From the NCBI GenBank assembly GCA_902536935.1, contig CACAZM010000004.1, forward strand, positions 50,001 through 94,422: DNA of 44,422 nucleotides. Reading direction: 5' to 3'. Source of the DNA: an uncultured Bacteroidota bacterium. GTDB taxonomy: Bacteria; Bacteroidota; Bacteroidia; Flavobacteriales; Flavobacteriaceae. Positions 1 through 9,363 of the stretch are shown here, piece after piece. The translations under genes were made by a program, and so were the position numbers. Under the pieces are notes generated by a model. That model was not told where the DNA came from and did no database searches. It saw nothing but the letters and a program-made list of their open reading frames with translations. How positions within the stretch are numbered: the stretch's first letter is position 1; every line of letters begins with the position of its first letter.

Positions 1-1216
<1,216 letters not shown>

Positions 1217-1220
<4 letters not shown>

Positions 1221-1242
1221 CAATTTTTAATAATGTTGACAA
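1217..1242 (-). other. Inverted repeat at the 16S 5' boundary
   Basis: On the minus strand TTGTCAA (1242-1236) pairs with TTGACAA (1223-1217) around a 12-nt A/T-rich loop. The hairpin straddles the mature 16S 5' end estimated from the E. coli numbering. Leader hairpins at this point commonly take part in 16S processing. That role is an inference here, because the matching 3' flank is outside the window. Confidence 0.35.
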
Positions 1243-1321
1243 CCAAATTGATTCGAGTACTCATGATGGTTCTACTTCATTTCGTTTAAGCTATTTGCAT
1301 AGCTCAATACGCGCTGTCATT

Positions 1322-1340
1322 CTCAATAAGTCAATGAACT
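1322..1340 (-). promoter_or_regulatory. Possible boxA-like antitermination element in the rRNA leader
   Basis: The minus-strand leader contains AGTTCATTGACTTATTGAG about 100 nt before 16S. It resembles the TTCTTTGACATATTG-like element I associate with Bacteroidota rRNA leaders, and more weakly the E. coli boxA. NusB, the boxA-binding partner, is encoded at 10213-11139. The assignment rests on resemblance only. Confidence 0.25.
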
Positions 1341-1380
1341 TTTAAATTCTTAAGCTTTAATTTTTATCTAAAAGCGGATG

Positions 1381-1410
1381 CAAATTTACGCCCTTTTTCT
1401 TTTCTCACAA
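1381..1410 (-). promoter_or_regulatory. rRNA promoter P2 (TTG-N19-TAAATTTG)
   Basis: On the minus strand a TTG at 1410-1408 is followed after exactly 19 nt by TAAATTTG at 1388-1381. This matches the Bacteroidota primary-sigma consensus (-33 TTG or TTTG, -7 TAnnTTTG). The bases after the -7 box read GCATCCGC, close to the GCACCCGC following P1. Transcription would start near 1375, giving a leader of about 155 nt before 16S. This promoter and P1 occupy the otherwise gene-free stretch 1221-1587. I see nothing else there apart from the leader elements listed separately. Confidence 0.8.
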
Positions 1411-1469
1411 GCATTTAAAACTATTTTTTTTAAATGTTATCAACCGAGGTCAAACGTTTTTTGCGGGTG

Positions 1470-1499
1470 CAAATATAGACCTCTTAATTTAGCAGCCAA
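1470..1499 (-). promoter_or_regulatory. rRNA promoter P1 (TTG-N19-TATATTTG)
   Basis: On the minus strand TTG at 1499-1497 and TATATTTG at 1477-1470 are separated by 19 nt, the same geometry as P2, 89 bp upstream of it. The -7 box is a perfect TAnnTTTG and is followed by GCACCCGC. Tandem promoters are usual for rRNA operons. The shared GC-rich stretch after the -7 box might serve growth-rate or stringent control, which is inference. Confidence 0.8.
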
Positions 1500-1587
1500 C
1501 CTTTTTTTTTAATTATTTATTTAGATTTTCAAAAAAGGAATCCATTTTTTACCTAATGTACTGAAAGCAAGTGCTATATAGAGGAGG

Positions 1588-2190
1588 TTATTTTTTGATC
1601 TTTTCTTCATAGTAACGCGTTGTCATGGCTGAACGAAACAAAATATCTTCAATCCACATATCTTCCTGTACTTTCGATGGGTTGAATTCTGTCTTTAAGT
1701 CAATTTCAAATATCTTGGCCGTGAACTGATAAACGGTCGCACGAAGACCATTGCGATAAGTCTTGACCAAGTCATGCGGGGTAATCCCAGTTTCGCGGTG
1801 AATCATCTTTACCAATATCTGACCCTCTTTACGCGTGAGTTTTTTTAATTCTTCTGAAAACTCCCCCTGCAAATACTTTTCAATCCTTTTAGCATAGCGC
1901 TTTTTTTGACGACGTTTATCCATTTTTCCTAAACGTTCTTTGAGAGTTGTGAATCGCTCCGAAGCCAATTTTGCATAGGGATATACCTTGATTACACGAC
2001 GGCGCAATAGCATGTATTTCTTCATTTCCTCATTGGAATTGAGCTTCACAGGCTGATAAACGACCACCTCTTCCAATCCTATGTAGGACTGCGGTATCTT
2101 CTCGCCAGGCAGTATCAACATAGGCAAAGAATCCATTTGTGCCTGGATTGACACGACAGACAAGCACAAAAACAACCAAGTCCATTTCAT
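1588..2190 (-). CDS. DUF4294 domain-containing exported protein
   Basis: A 200-aa protein recognised as DUF4294, a family found mainly in Bacteroidota and of unknown function. It opens with a type I signal peptide (basic MKW, hydrophobic to about residue 15, then SIQAQ), so the product is probably periplasmic. The middle (about residues 55-125) is very basic and predicted helical (LLRRRVIKVYPYAKLASERF, then KMDKRRQKKRYAKRIEKYL). The C-terminal half holds the conserved stretch around LVKMIHRETGITPHDLVKTY. It stands alone between the rRNA leader and the divergent M42 peptidase gene. A perfect -7 box (TACATTTG) ends only 4 nt upstream of the ATG, so the message may be leaderless. The family call is good; the function is unknown. 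Confidence 0.85.
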   Translation of the reverse strand: MKWTWLFLCLSVVSIQAQMDSLPMLILPGEKIPQSYIGLEEVVVYQPVKLNSNEEMKKYMLLRRRVIKVYPYAKLASERFTTLKERLGKMDKRRQKKRYAKRIEKYLQGEFSEELKKLTRKEGQILVKMIHRETGITPHDLVKTYRNGLRATVYQFTAKIFEIDLKTEFNPSKVQEDMWIEDILFRSAMTTRYYEEKIKK

Positions 2191-2194
2191 ACTT

Positions 2195-2202
2195 CAAATG
2201 TA
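2195..2202 (-). promoter_or_regulatory. Putative -7 box for the DUF4294 gene
   Basis: TACATTTG (minus strand, 2202-2195) matches TAnnTTTG and sits 4 nt before the ATG at 2190. No TTG is found 19 nt upstream, so the -33 part is poor. If used, the transcript would begin at or next to the start codon. Confidence 0.45.
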
Positions 2203-2245
2203 AACATTGCGAGAAAACAATAATGGTTCACAATCTTTAAAGTTG

Positions 2246-2253
2246 TATTTTTG
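2246..2253 (+). promoter_or_regulatory. Putative -7 box for the M42 peptidase gene
   Basis: TATTTTTG at 2246-2253 matches the Bacteroidota -7 consensus and lies 16 nt before the ATG at 2270. The -33 position reads TGG instead of TTG. It is divergent to the DUF4294 promoter within the same 79-bp intergenic stretch. Confidence 0.5.
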
Positions 2254-2269
2254 CTCAAAATTATTTTAA

Positions 2270-3361
2270 ATGAAAAAATCGAATGTGTTGAATAAAAAGT
2301 CGATGCTCTTTTTGGAAACCTATCTCAACAATCCCTCCCCCACAGGATATGAATGGGAAGGCCAAAAAATTTGGATGGACTATTTAAAACAATATGTTGA
2401 TACCTTTATTACAGACACGTATGGAACTGCTGTTGGCGTAATCAACCCAGATGCACCTTTTAAGGTGGTTATCGAAGCGCATTCAGATGAGATTTCATGG
2501 TATGTGAACTATATCACCGAAAATGGACTTATACACGTTATCCGTAATGGTGGTTCAGACCATATGATTGCCCCTTCAAAATGGGTCAACATCCACACAA
2601 AAAATGGAATCGTAAAAGGCGTTTTCGGTTGGCCCGCCATCCATACCCGTACGGCTGGTAAAGAGGATACACCCAAGCTCGAAAACATCACGATTGATAT
2701 CGGAGCGAAAGACAAAAAAGAAGTCGAAAAAATGGGTGTATATGTTGGATGTGTGATTACCTATCCAGATGCTTTTCACGTTCTCAACAAAGACAAGTTT
2801 GTGTGCCGCGCTCTTGACAACCGTATCGGTGGATTTATGATTGCAGAAGTTGCACGTTTGCTCAATGAGAATCAAATAAAACTTCCGTTTGGCCTATATA
2901 TTACGAATTCCGTACAAGAAGAAATTGGATTGCGTGGCGCTGAAATGATCACACAGCGTATCCAGCCTAATGTGGCAATTGTAACCGACGTTTGTCATGA
3001 CACCTCCACTCCGATGATTGACAAAAAGAAACAGGGTGATAATGTAATTGGCAAAGGGCCTGTGATTTCCTATGCGCCAGCCATTCAGCAAAAATTACGC
3101 GATCGAATTATCGAAACCGCAGAAAGCAATAAAATTCCGTTTCAACGCCATGCGTCATCACGTTACACGGGAACAGATACCGATGCCTTTGCCTATAGCA
3201 ATGGTGGGGTACCTTCTGCTTTGATTTCTCTACCGTTGCGTTATATGCACACCACAGTCGAGACTGTTCATAAAGACGATGTAGAAAATGTCATTCGTTT
3301 GATTTACGAGAGTGTTCAAACGATACAAAACGGAGAGACCTTTAGCTATTTTGACGCTTAA
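2270..3361 (+). CDS. M42 family metallopeptidase (glutamyl/lysyl aminopeptidase type)
   Basis: A 363-aa cytosolic aminopeptidase of the M42 clan. The two-metal site is visible in order: H71 and D73 in EAHSDE, bridging D183 in CRALDNRIGG, general base E217 and ligand E218 in SVQEEIGLRG, D240 in IVTDVCHD, and H327 in PLRYMHTTVE. Such enzymes form large tetrahedral dodecamers and clip residues from the N-termini of peptides. There is no signal peptide, and length matches the family (about 340-365). The start is preceded by the A-rich stretch typical of flavobacterial genes and by a -7 box. The last 20 bp overlap the end of the convergent acs gene. Substrate preference cannot be read from the sequence. 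Confidence 0.93.
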   Translation: MKKSNVLNKKSMLFLETYLNNPSPTGYEWEGQKIWMDYLKQYVDTFITDTYGTAVGVINPDAPFKVVIEAHSDEISWYVNYITENGLIHVIRNGGSDHMIAPSKWVNIHTKNGIVKGVFGWPAIHTRTAGKEDTPKLENITIDIGAKDKKEVEKMGVYVGCVITYPDAFHVLNKDKFVCRALDNRIGGFMIAEVARLLNENQIKLPFGLYITNSVQEEIGLRGAEMITQRIQPNVAIVTDVCHDTSTPMIDKKKQGDNVIGKGPVISYAPAIQQKLRDRIIETAESNKIPFQRHASSRYTGTDTDAFAYSNGGVPSALISLPLRYMHTTVETVHKDDVENVIRLIYESVQTIQNGETFSYFDA

Positions 3362-5222
3362 TCTCCTCGACTATTTCTGGGTTTAACAAAGTGGATATAT
3401 CGCCCAATTCGTCATGCTCGCCTACTGCGAGTTTGCGTAAGACCCTTCGCATAATTTTTCCACTGCGCGTTTTTGGCAGTCCGCTGACAACCAGAATACG
3501 ATCGGGTTTGGCAATCGGACCTATCGTTTTGGTAACCTTCTCTCGAATTTCTTTTTCTATGGAACTGGAGTCAACACCCATATTCCGTACAATAACATAG
3601 GCGCAAAGGGCATTTCCTTTGATATCATGTTTAAATCCCACGACTGCACTTTCTACAACTTCAGGGTGCTCGTTGATGGCATTCTCAATCGGTGCCGTGC
3701 CCAAATTATGACCAGAAACAATAATCACATCATCAACTCGTCCTGTGATGCGATAGTTCCCCTCCGCATCTCGTAAGGCACCATCTCCAGGGAAATAATA
3801 ACCCGGATAGGCACTGAAATACACATTTTTGTATCGCTCGTGATCTCCCCAAATGGTACGAGCAATCGATGGCCAAGGATGCTTAATGACCAAAATTCCT
3901 TCGCCCTCCCCTTTAATTTCGTCACCTTTATTATTTAGAAGTACTGCTTGAATCCCTGGCATGGGAAGGGTTGCATAGGTTGGCTTTTGTGGCGTTACCC
4001 CAGCCAAGGAGCTGATAAGTATCCCTCCTGTTTCGGTTTGCCACCAAGTGTCCACAATCGGACAGTTGTGTTTTCCAACATGCTTGTCGTACCAATGCCA
4101 TGCTTCAGCATTTAATGGTTCGCCTACGGAGCCCAATACTTTTAATGAGGATAAGTCATGCTTTTCAACAAGTGATGTAGGATGTTTTTCCAGCGAACGA
4201 ATGGCAGTTGGTGCAGTGTAAAAATGGGTGATATTATGCTTGGTGCAGACCTCCCAAAAGCGGTCAAAAGCTGGGTAAGACGGCACGCCTTCAAACATGA
4301 CCGTAGTCGCTCCATTGGCCAAAGGACCATAAACGATATAGGAGTGCCCTGTAATCCAGCCGACATCAGCTGTACACCAATACACATCATTGGGCTGACA
4401 CTGAAACACATTTTTAAAGGTGTAAGCGGTGTAAACCATATAGCCCCCACAAGTGTGTACCATACCTTTAGGTTTTCCCGTAGAACCAGAAGTGTAGAGG
4501 ATAAACAACGGATCTTCGCTATCCATCACTTCGGCTGGGCAATTGTCATCGACTTTTTCCAACTCTTCATGCCACCATTTGTCTACGGAATTCCATTGTA
4601 CTTCTTGCTTTGTACGTTGAAGGACCAAACAACAGTTGACCGTTGTACAAGAGACCAATGCTTCATCGGCAATTTCTTTAAGCGCAATGGTTTTCGCACC
4701 ACGAAAGCCCCCATCGGCTGTGAGCAACATACTACATGAAGCATCATTGATACGTGCTGCTAGAGCAGATGCCGAAAAGCCCGCAAAAACAACAGAGTGA
4801 ATAGCTCCGATGCGCGCACATGCCAAAACAGCGATGGCTAACTCAGCTACCATGGGCATATAGATGCAAATGCGATCACCCTTTTTGGCACCATTGGACT
4901 TGAGCATATTGGCGGTTTGACAAACCCGTTTATGAAGTTCTTTGTAGGTGATGTGTTGTGCCGCCTCAGTTGGGTCATTGGGTTCAAAAAGGATTGCGGT
5001 CTTATTTGGCTGGGTTGCGAGGTGGCGGTCAAGACAGTTCTCGGTTATATTGAGTTTACCTTCCACAAACCATTTGACTTCAGGTTTCGAAAAGTCATAG
5101 TCAAGGGTTTGTTTCCAAGGCGATTTCCATTGAAATTCTCTGGCAATCTCACTCCAGAACCTTTCTGGGTTTTCTTTTGCCTGTGCGGATGTCGCTTTAA
5201 ATTCGGATAAAGAGTTGATCAT
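3342..5222 (-). CDS. acs: Acetyl-CoA synthetase (AMP-forming)
   Basis: A 626-aa adenylate-forming enzyme that makes acetyl-CoA from acetate, ATP and CoA through acetyl-AMP. Visible motifs: phosphate loop YTSGSTGKPKG (243-253), the acetate-pocket and adenine motif DTWWQTETGG (391-400), hinge region GRVDD (494-498), and the catalytic lysine motif PKTRSGKIMRR with K589, the residue normally controlled by acetylation. Length is slightly below the usual 645-655 because the N-terminus is short. One oddity: the normally conserved VSGHR(L/M)GTAE reads VSGHNLGTAP, so an arginine at the nucleotide/CoA site is replaced by Asn. An SD-like GGAGGTG lies about 15 nt upstream, too far to be convincing. The gene follows the LysE gene by 41 nt and overlaps the convergent peptidase gene by 20 bp. 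Confidence 0.95.
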   Translation of the reverse strand: MINSLSEFKATSAQAKENPERFWSEIAREFQWKSPWKQTLDYDFSKPEVKWFVEGKLNITENCLDRHLATQPNKTAILFEPNDPTEAAQHITYKELHKRVCQTANMLKSNGAKKGDRICIYMPMVAELAIAVLACARIGAIHSVVFAGFSASALAARINDASCSMLLTADGGFRGAKTIALKEIADEALVSCTTVNCCLVLQRTKQEVQWNSVDKWWHEELEKVDDNCPAEVMDSEDPLFILYTSGSTGKPKGMVHTCGGYMVYTAYTFKNVFQCQPNDVYWCTADVGWITGHSYIVYGPLANGATTVMFEGVPSYPAFDRFWEVCTKHNITHFYTAPTAIRSLEKHPTSLVEKHDLSSLKVLGSVGEPLNAEAWHWYDKHVGKHNCPIVDTWWQTETGGILISSLAGVTPQKPTYATLPMPGIQAVLLNNKGDEIKGEGEGILVIKHPWPSIARTIWGDHERYKNVYFSAYPGYYFPGDGALRDAEGNYRITGRVDDVIIVSGHNLGTAPIENAINEHPEVVESAVVGFKHDIKGNALCAYVIVRNMGVDSSSIEKEIREKVTKTIGPIAKPDRILVVSGLPKTRSGKIMRRVLRKLAVGEHDELGDISTLLNPEIVEEIKRQNS

Positions 5223-5263
5223 GGTTATTGTTTAGCACCTCCAATTTAAACAATTCTAGTGTT

Positions 5264-5887
5264 TTAGAAAATTAATATTATGACCCCAATACCAATCAGC
5301 AAAACCCCAAAAAACTGATGTGCTGTTTTTTCATAACGCTTTAAAACAGTTGTAAAACGCATATGGGAAATCAATAAAGCCACTAAAGAAAACCATAAAA
5401 TGGTTGTGACCACAAGCAGCACTGCGATCACCACCAAAGTCAACTCGCTAACCGTTGGGTTGAGCATGGTCGAAAATAAACCCAGAAAAAAGAGCGTGGC
5501 TTTAGGGTTTAAAACATTCGTGATAAAACCAATACGCACTGCACGGAATGGAGAAATACGGCTTGAGGCAGTGGTGGTTTCTTGTCCTATCTGACTCTGC
5601 TGAAAACTCCGAAAGGATTGAATACCAATCAACATCAGGTAGAAAGCTCCAAGGTATTGAATCACTGTAAAGATGAGTTTATTATTGGCAATCAACCACG
5701 ACAATCCAAAAACGGCATAGCTGATATGGACACAAATCCCAAGTCCAAATCCTACAGCAGTATAAATCCCGATTGTTCGTGAATACAGCAAAGAATTGCG
5801 ACAGACCACCACAAAGTCAGGCCCCGGGCTAACCAATGCGACCAAATGGATCAGACAAACTGCTGCTATGAGTCCAAAATCAAGCAC
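5264..5887 (-). CDS. LysE/RhtB family amino-acid exporter
   Basis: A 207-aa inner-membrane protein with the LysE/RhtB signature near the N-terminus (LVALVSPGPDFVVVCRNSL) and about six hydrophobic segments, the usual size for this family. These proteins export amino acids or related metabolites; the substrate cannot be predicted here. The start is GTG: an in-frame stop lies immediately before it, and no ATG precedes the first membrane helix. The gene begins only 6 nt after the stop of the M3 peptidase gene, so both are probably co-transcribed. A peptidase releasing amino acids beside an amino-acid exporter is a plausible but unproven pairing. Confidence 0.9.
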   Translation of the reverse strand: MLDFGLIAAVCLIHLVALVSPGPDFVVVCRNSLLYSRTIGIYTAVGFGLGICVHISYAVFGLSWLIANNKLIFTVIQYLGAFYLMLIGIQSFRSFQQSQIGQETTTASSRISPFRAVRIGFITNVLNPKATLFFLGLFSTMLNPTVSELTLVVIAVLLVVTTILWFSLVALLISHMRFTTVLKRYEKTAHQFFGVLLIGIGVIILIF

Positions 5888-5893
5888 CTACTC

Positions 5894-8020
5894 TTATTTG
5901 GTCGGAAAGCCCCTTGCCCGCAACAAGGCATTGACATCTGCATCCCGTCCTCTAAATAAACGAAAGGCCTCGTTGGGATCGATAGAATTGCGAGGTGCAA
6001 AAAGGTATTTGACCAACTTATCTGACAATTCCTCATCGTAATATCCGCCTGGGGATTGTGCAAAGGCTTCTGAGGCATCGGCAGTCAGCACATCGGCCCA
6101 CATATAGCCGTAATAAGCGGTGGCGTAGCCCTCACCCGAAAAAACATGACCGAAGTGTGGCGTGCGGTGCCGCATGGGAAGTTCTTTTGGCATATTTAAC
6201 TCAGCCAAAGTTTCTTTTTCAAAAGCATCGACATCCAACCCCGTTGGATCTGCCAAGTGTATTTTCATATCGATTAATGCGGAAGCGAGATATTCGGTTG
6301 TCGCAAAGCCCTGATTAAAAGTCGCTGTGTTTTTGATTTTAGCGACCAACTCATCTGGCATTGGCTCGCCGGTTTCTGCGTGGAGCAGATAGTTGTCAAT
6401 CACCTCATCCGTTGAGAGCCAACGCTCGAGGAGTTGAGACTGAAACTCCGTATAATCACGAACCCCACCATTGAGTGTTGGATAGCGCACTTCTGAAGAA
6501 AAGAAATGGAGTGCATGTCCAAATTCGTGAAAGAAGGTGATCGCATCATCCCAAGAAATCAGTAGTGGCTCGCCTGGTGCGGGCTTGACAAAATTGGAAT
6601 TGTTAGAGGCCAATACATTTGTATTACCGTCAAAGGTGGTATGGCTACGGTAGGTGGTTGCCCATGCTCCTGACCGTTTACCTTCTCTGGCATAGGGATC
6701 GAGATACCACAATCCAATGTGATTGCCAGTTGTGATGTCTGTCACATCCCAAACCTTGACATCGTCGTGAAAGACGGGAACACTACCCTCCGGAACGGGA
6801 TTAAACGCATAGTTAAACAATCGTCCTGCCACATAATGCATCGCATCGGTTAGCTTATCGAGTTGAAGATACTGCTTGACCTCCTCTGAGTTGAGGTCGT
6901 ATTTTGCGCGGCGTACCTTTTCGGCATAAAAGCGATAATCCCACGGTTCGATCGTAATCTGATCTCCATTTTCATCGGCAATGGCTTGCATATCGGCAAC
7001 TTCTTCCGCAACACGCGCAATGGCAGCTGGCCAAACGGTTTCCATCAACTGTAGTGCGTTGGCTGGATTTTTTGCCATACGATTTTGCAAGCGCCATGTT
7101 GGGTAATCGGGATATTCCAAGAGTTCTACTCGCTCTCGGCGCAATTCAAGAATCTTGGCAATAATTGCTTTGTTATCATATTCATCATTATTGTCACCTC
7201 GCGAATAGTAGTTGGTCCAAACGATTTTACGGATATCACGTTCGGTTGATGACGTCAAAAACGGATCCATAGAGGATCGCGTATTGGTCACTGCATATTT
7301 TCCCTCCTGCCCTTTTGCAGTTGCAATGCGAGCAGCGGATTTGATATAGCCCTCGGACAGTCCACCCAATTGGTTTTTTGTCAAAAAGGTAACATAATTT
7401 TCCTCATCGTGGAGCACGTTGTTTGAAAAGGTTGTGTATAAAGATGAAAGTTCGCGATTGATATCGGCATATCGAGCTTTGGATATGGAGTCCAAGGCTG
7501 CACCATTCATTTCAAAACTCTTGTATGTTAGCTCCACAACTCGTTGTTGATCATCCTCTAAAGGCGATTGCAATGACTTTTCATAGATGGATTTAATTCT
7601 AGAAAAAAGGCGTTGATTTTGCGTGATTTTTGCACTGTAATCTGCAAACTGTGGAGCGAGTGCCATATCAATTTCTCTAAATGCTGGTGTGGAAATATTG
7701 CTTCTTAAAATCCCGTAATAGCGGAGTGCACGGTCGAGTGATGCACCAGACCGTTCCATTTCGACAATTGTATTTTCAAAATTGGGTGCTTCGGGGTTGT
7801 TGGCTATAGATTCAATTTCAGCCAGGCTTAGTTCCATTCCAGTGACGATCGCGTCTTCCACATCGGTGATATCGATTTGGTCAAAAGCAGGCAGACCACC
7901 ATAAGGACCTATCCACTCTTGTAGTAAAGGGTTATTTAATCCTGTATGGGTTGTACAAGAGGTAACAAGCACACAGCCCAAAAGCAAGAGTCCGTACTTG
8001 GATAATTTCTGAATTGACAT
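5894..8020 (-). CDS. dcp: M3 family metallopeptidase lipoprotein (peptidyl-dipeptidase Dcp type)
   Basis: A 708-aa zinc peptidase. The N-terminus is a lipoprotein signal with lipobox VTSC (Cys22), so the enzyme is probably membrane-anchored in the periplasm. The zinc site HEFGH lies at residues 498-502, followed by the third ligand region DYTEFQSQ (E525). The long helical N-terminal half and the length fit the Dcp/oligopeptidase branch of M3, which removes C-terminal dipeptides or cleaves short peptides. It heads a likely two-gene unit with the LysE exporter, possibly reading on into acs. The exact specificity (dipeptidyl carboxypeptidase versus oligopeptidase) is inferred from overall similarity. 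Confidence 0.92.
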   Translation of the reverse strand: MSIQKLSKYGLLLLGCVLVTSCTTHTGLNNPLLQEWIGPYGGLPAFDQIDITDVEDAIVTGMELSLAEIESIANNPEAPNFENTIVEMERSGASLDRALRYYGILRSNISTPAFREIDMALAPQFADYSAKITQNQRLFSRIKSIYEKSLQSPLEDDQQRVVELTYKSFEMNGAALDSISKARYADINRELSSLYTTFSNNVLHDEENYVTFLTKNQLGGLSEGYIKSAARIATAKGQEGKYAVTNTRSSMDPFLTSSTERDIRKIVWTNYYSRGDNNDEYDNKAIIAKILELRRERVELLEYPDYPTWRLQNRMAKNPANALQLMETVWPAAIARVAEEVADMQAIADENGDQITIEPWDYRFYAEKVRRAKYDLNSEEVKQYLQLDKLTDAMHYVAGRLFNYAFNPVPEGSVPVFHDDVKVWDVTDITTGNHIGLWYLDPYAREGKRSGAWATTYRSHTTFDGNTNVLASNNSNFVKPAPGEPLLISWDDAITFFHEFGHALHFFSSEVRYPTLNGGVRDYTEFQSQLLERWLSTDEVIDNYLLHAETGEPMPDELVAKIKNTATFNQGFATTEYLASALIDMKIHLADPTGLDVDAFEKETLAELNMPKELPMRHRTPHFGHVFSGEGYATAYYGYMWADVLTADASEAFAQSPGGYYDEELSDKLVKYLFAPRNSIDPNEAFRLFRGRDADVNALLRARGFPTK

Positions 8021-8166
8021 TGTCGATTTTTTAGAACTGTGAACTTACAAAAATTACAGAAATTATTCGTTTTTAGCTATAAAATCCTGTTATTGTAAGC
8101 TTATTAAAATACCTAAACTCTATTTAACTAAAGACAATAAAAACGATAATTAGCGAACCAACTACA

Positions 8167-8259
8167 CTAAATGTAATGAGAAGGTATTTTGCGTTTGGAA
8201 AAATTATTAAAAAGAAAGGCGATGGTTAGACCAGTAAGAGCGATTAGTAGATAAGTCAT
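8167..8259 (-). CDS. Possible small membrane ORF, perhaps frameshifted
   Basis: The 289-bp gap between pyrD and the M3 peptidase gene is otherwise empty. On the minus strand an ATG at 8259 opens 30 codons encoding a hydrophobic segment (MTYLLIALTGLTIAFLF) and stops at 8167. Where this frame becomes polar, another frame encodes a second hydrophobic stretch (LLITFSVVGSLIIVFIVFS) ending at a TAA at 8124, with no start codon of its own. Read together they would make a protein of about 45 aa with two membrane helices joined across a T-rich tract. Either the gene is broken, there is a sequencing error, or this is chance in A/T-rich DNA. No homologue is recognised. Confidence 0.3.
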   Translation of the reverse strand: MTYLLIALTGLTIAFLFNNFSKRKIPSHYI

Positions 8260-8309
8260 AATTACAATATTAGGGTTAATACTTTTTGAATGTAGAAAAT
8301 ATATTGTTT

Positions 8310-9323
8310 CTACAGAGCCTTAAGAATACGCTTTACCATGCCAGGTCCTTCATAAACAAAACCGGTATAAATTTGAAGTAAGGATGCTCCCGCCTCTAGT
8401 TTGTCAATCGCATCTTGTGGAGTATGAATGCCTCCAACTCCAATGATAGGAAAGCTCCCTTTGCTGTTTGTGTTAAGAAAACGGATCACATCAGTACTTC
8501 TGTTGCTGAGGGGCTTTCCACTCAAGCCACCTTTTTCTGCGCAAATCGCAGAGTCACTTTGAAGTCCATTTCGATCAATTGTTGTATTGGTAGCGATGAC
8601 ACCATCGATCTTGGTGTCAGAAACAATATCGATGATATCCAACAATTGGGCGTCGGTTAGATCAGGAGCGATTTTTAACAAGATGGGCTTGGGGTTTTGG
8701 TGCTTCTGGTTCTCTGTTTGTAGGGTTTGAAGCAGGGTCGTAAGTGGTTTTTTCTCTTGCAAGTCACGTAAGTTTGGGGTATTTGGCGAACTGACATTCA
8801 CGACAAAATAATCTACATAGGTAAACAAAGCGTTAAAACAAATAAGGTAATCTTGAGTAGCTTGGTCATTTGGTGTCGTTTTGTTTTTACCGATATTGCC
8901 ACCAATGATCACATTCTTGTTCTTTTTCAATCTCAAAATTGCTGCATCAACGCCTTGATTATTAAACCCCATCCGATTGATGATTCCCTGATCAGCTAAC
9001 AATCGAAAAAGGCGCTTTTTGGGGTTCCCATCTTGAGGTTTTGGCGTAAGGGTTCCGATTTCAATAAAGCCAAATCCAAAATTGGAAAGCTCTTTATACA
9101 GCTTGGCGTCTTTATCAAAACCGGCAGCGAGACCAATTGGATTTGGAAAACGAATGCCAAATACATGGCGCTCCAATTTGGGATGATCTATGGAGTACAA
9201 ACGACGAACCAAGGGCCCTACAAAAGGGAGTTTATGAACGAGTCGGATTGATGCAAAAGAGAAATGGTGAACGCTCTCCGCATCGAATAAAAACAAAATG
9301 GGTCTAATGAGTAGTTTGTACAC
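8310..9323 (-). CDS. pyrD: Dihydroorotate dehydrogenase (quinone), class 2
   Basis: A 337-aa FMN enzyme that oxidises dihydroorotate to orotate, the fourth step of pyrimidine synthesis, passing electrons to menaquinone at the membrane. Class 2 is shown by the N-terminal amphipathic extension (about residues 1-50) before the barrel. Other marks are the FMN-binding [12 protein letters not shown] (61-72), NRMGFNNQG (116-124), the catalytic serine motif [11 protein letters not shown] (S178/S179), TNTTIDR, and the phosphate-binding [10 protein letters not shown]. The start is GTG: an in-frame TGA lies two codons upstream, and [11 protein letters not shown] is the expected class 2 N-terminus. It begins 12 nt after the T-tract of the yajC terminator. 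pyrF lies elsewhere in the window (41168-41977). Confidence 0.95.
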   Translation of the reverse strand: MYKLLIRPILFLFDAESVHHFSFASIRLVHKLPFVGPLVRRLYSIDHPKLERHVFGIRFPNPIGLAAGFDKDAKLYKELSNFGFGFIEIGTLTPKPQDGNPKKRLFRLLADQGIINRMGFNNQGVDAAILRLKKNKNVIIGGNIGKNKTTPNDQATQDYLICFNALFTYVDYFVVNVSSPNTPNLRDLQEKKPLTTLLQTLQTENQKHQNPKPILLKIAPDLTDAQLLDIIDIVSDTKIDGVIATNTTIDRNGLQSDSAICAEKGGLSGKPLSNRSTDVIRFLNTNSKGSFPIIGVGGIHTPQDAIDKLEAGASLLQIYTGFVYEGPGMVKRILKAL

Positions 9324-9334
9324 CTTTCACGCAT

Positions 9335-9358
9335 AAAAAAAGCGCCAGAGGCGCTTTT
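9335..9358 (-). terminator. Rho-independent terminator after yajC, directly before pyrD
   Basis: The minus strand reads AAAAGCGCC, loop TCT, GGCGC and then seven T. The perfect 6-bp G/C-rich stem (9341-9346 with 9350-9355) extends by three A-T pairs. It ends the nusB-DUF1573-yajC unit and lies only 12 nt upstream of the pyrD start. Confidence 0.85.
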
Positions 9359-9363
9359 GGTTA

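Noticed and set aside
5223-5245. GGAGGTG upstream of acs as a Shine-Dalgarno site.
   Set aside because: It is about 15 nt from the ATG, too far for effective initiation, and other genes here do not use such sites.
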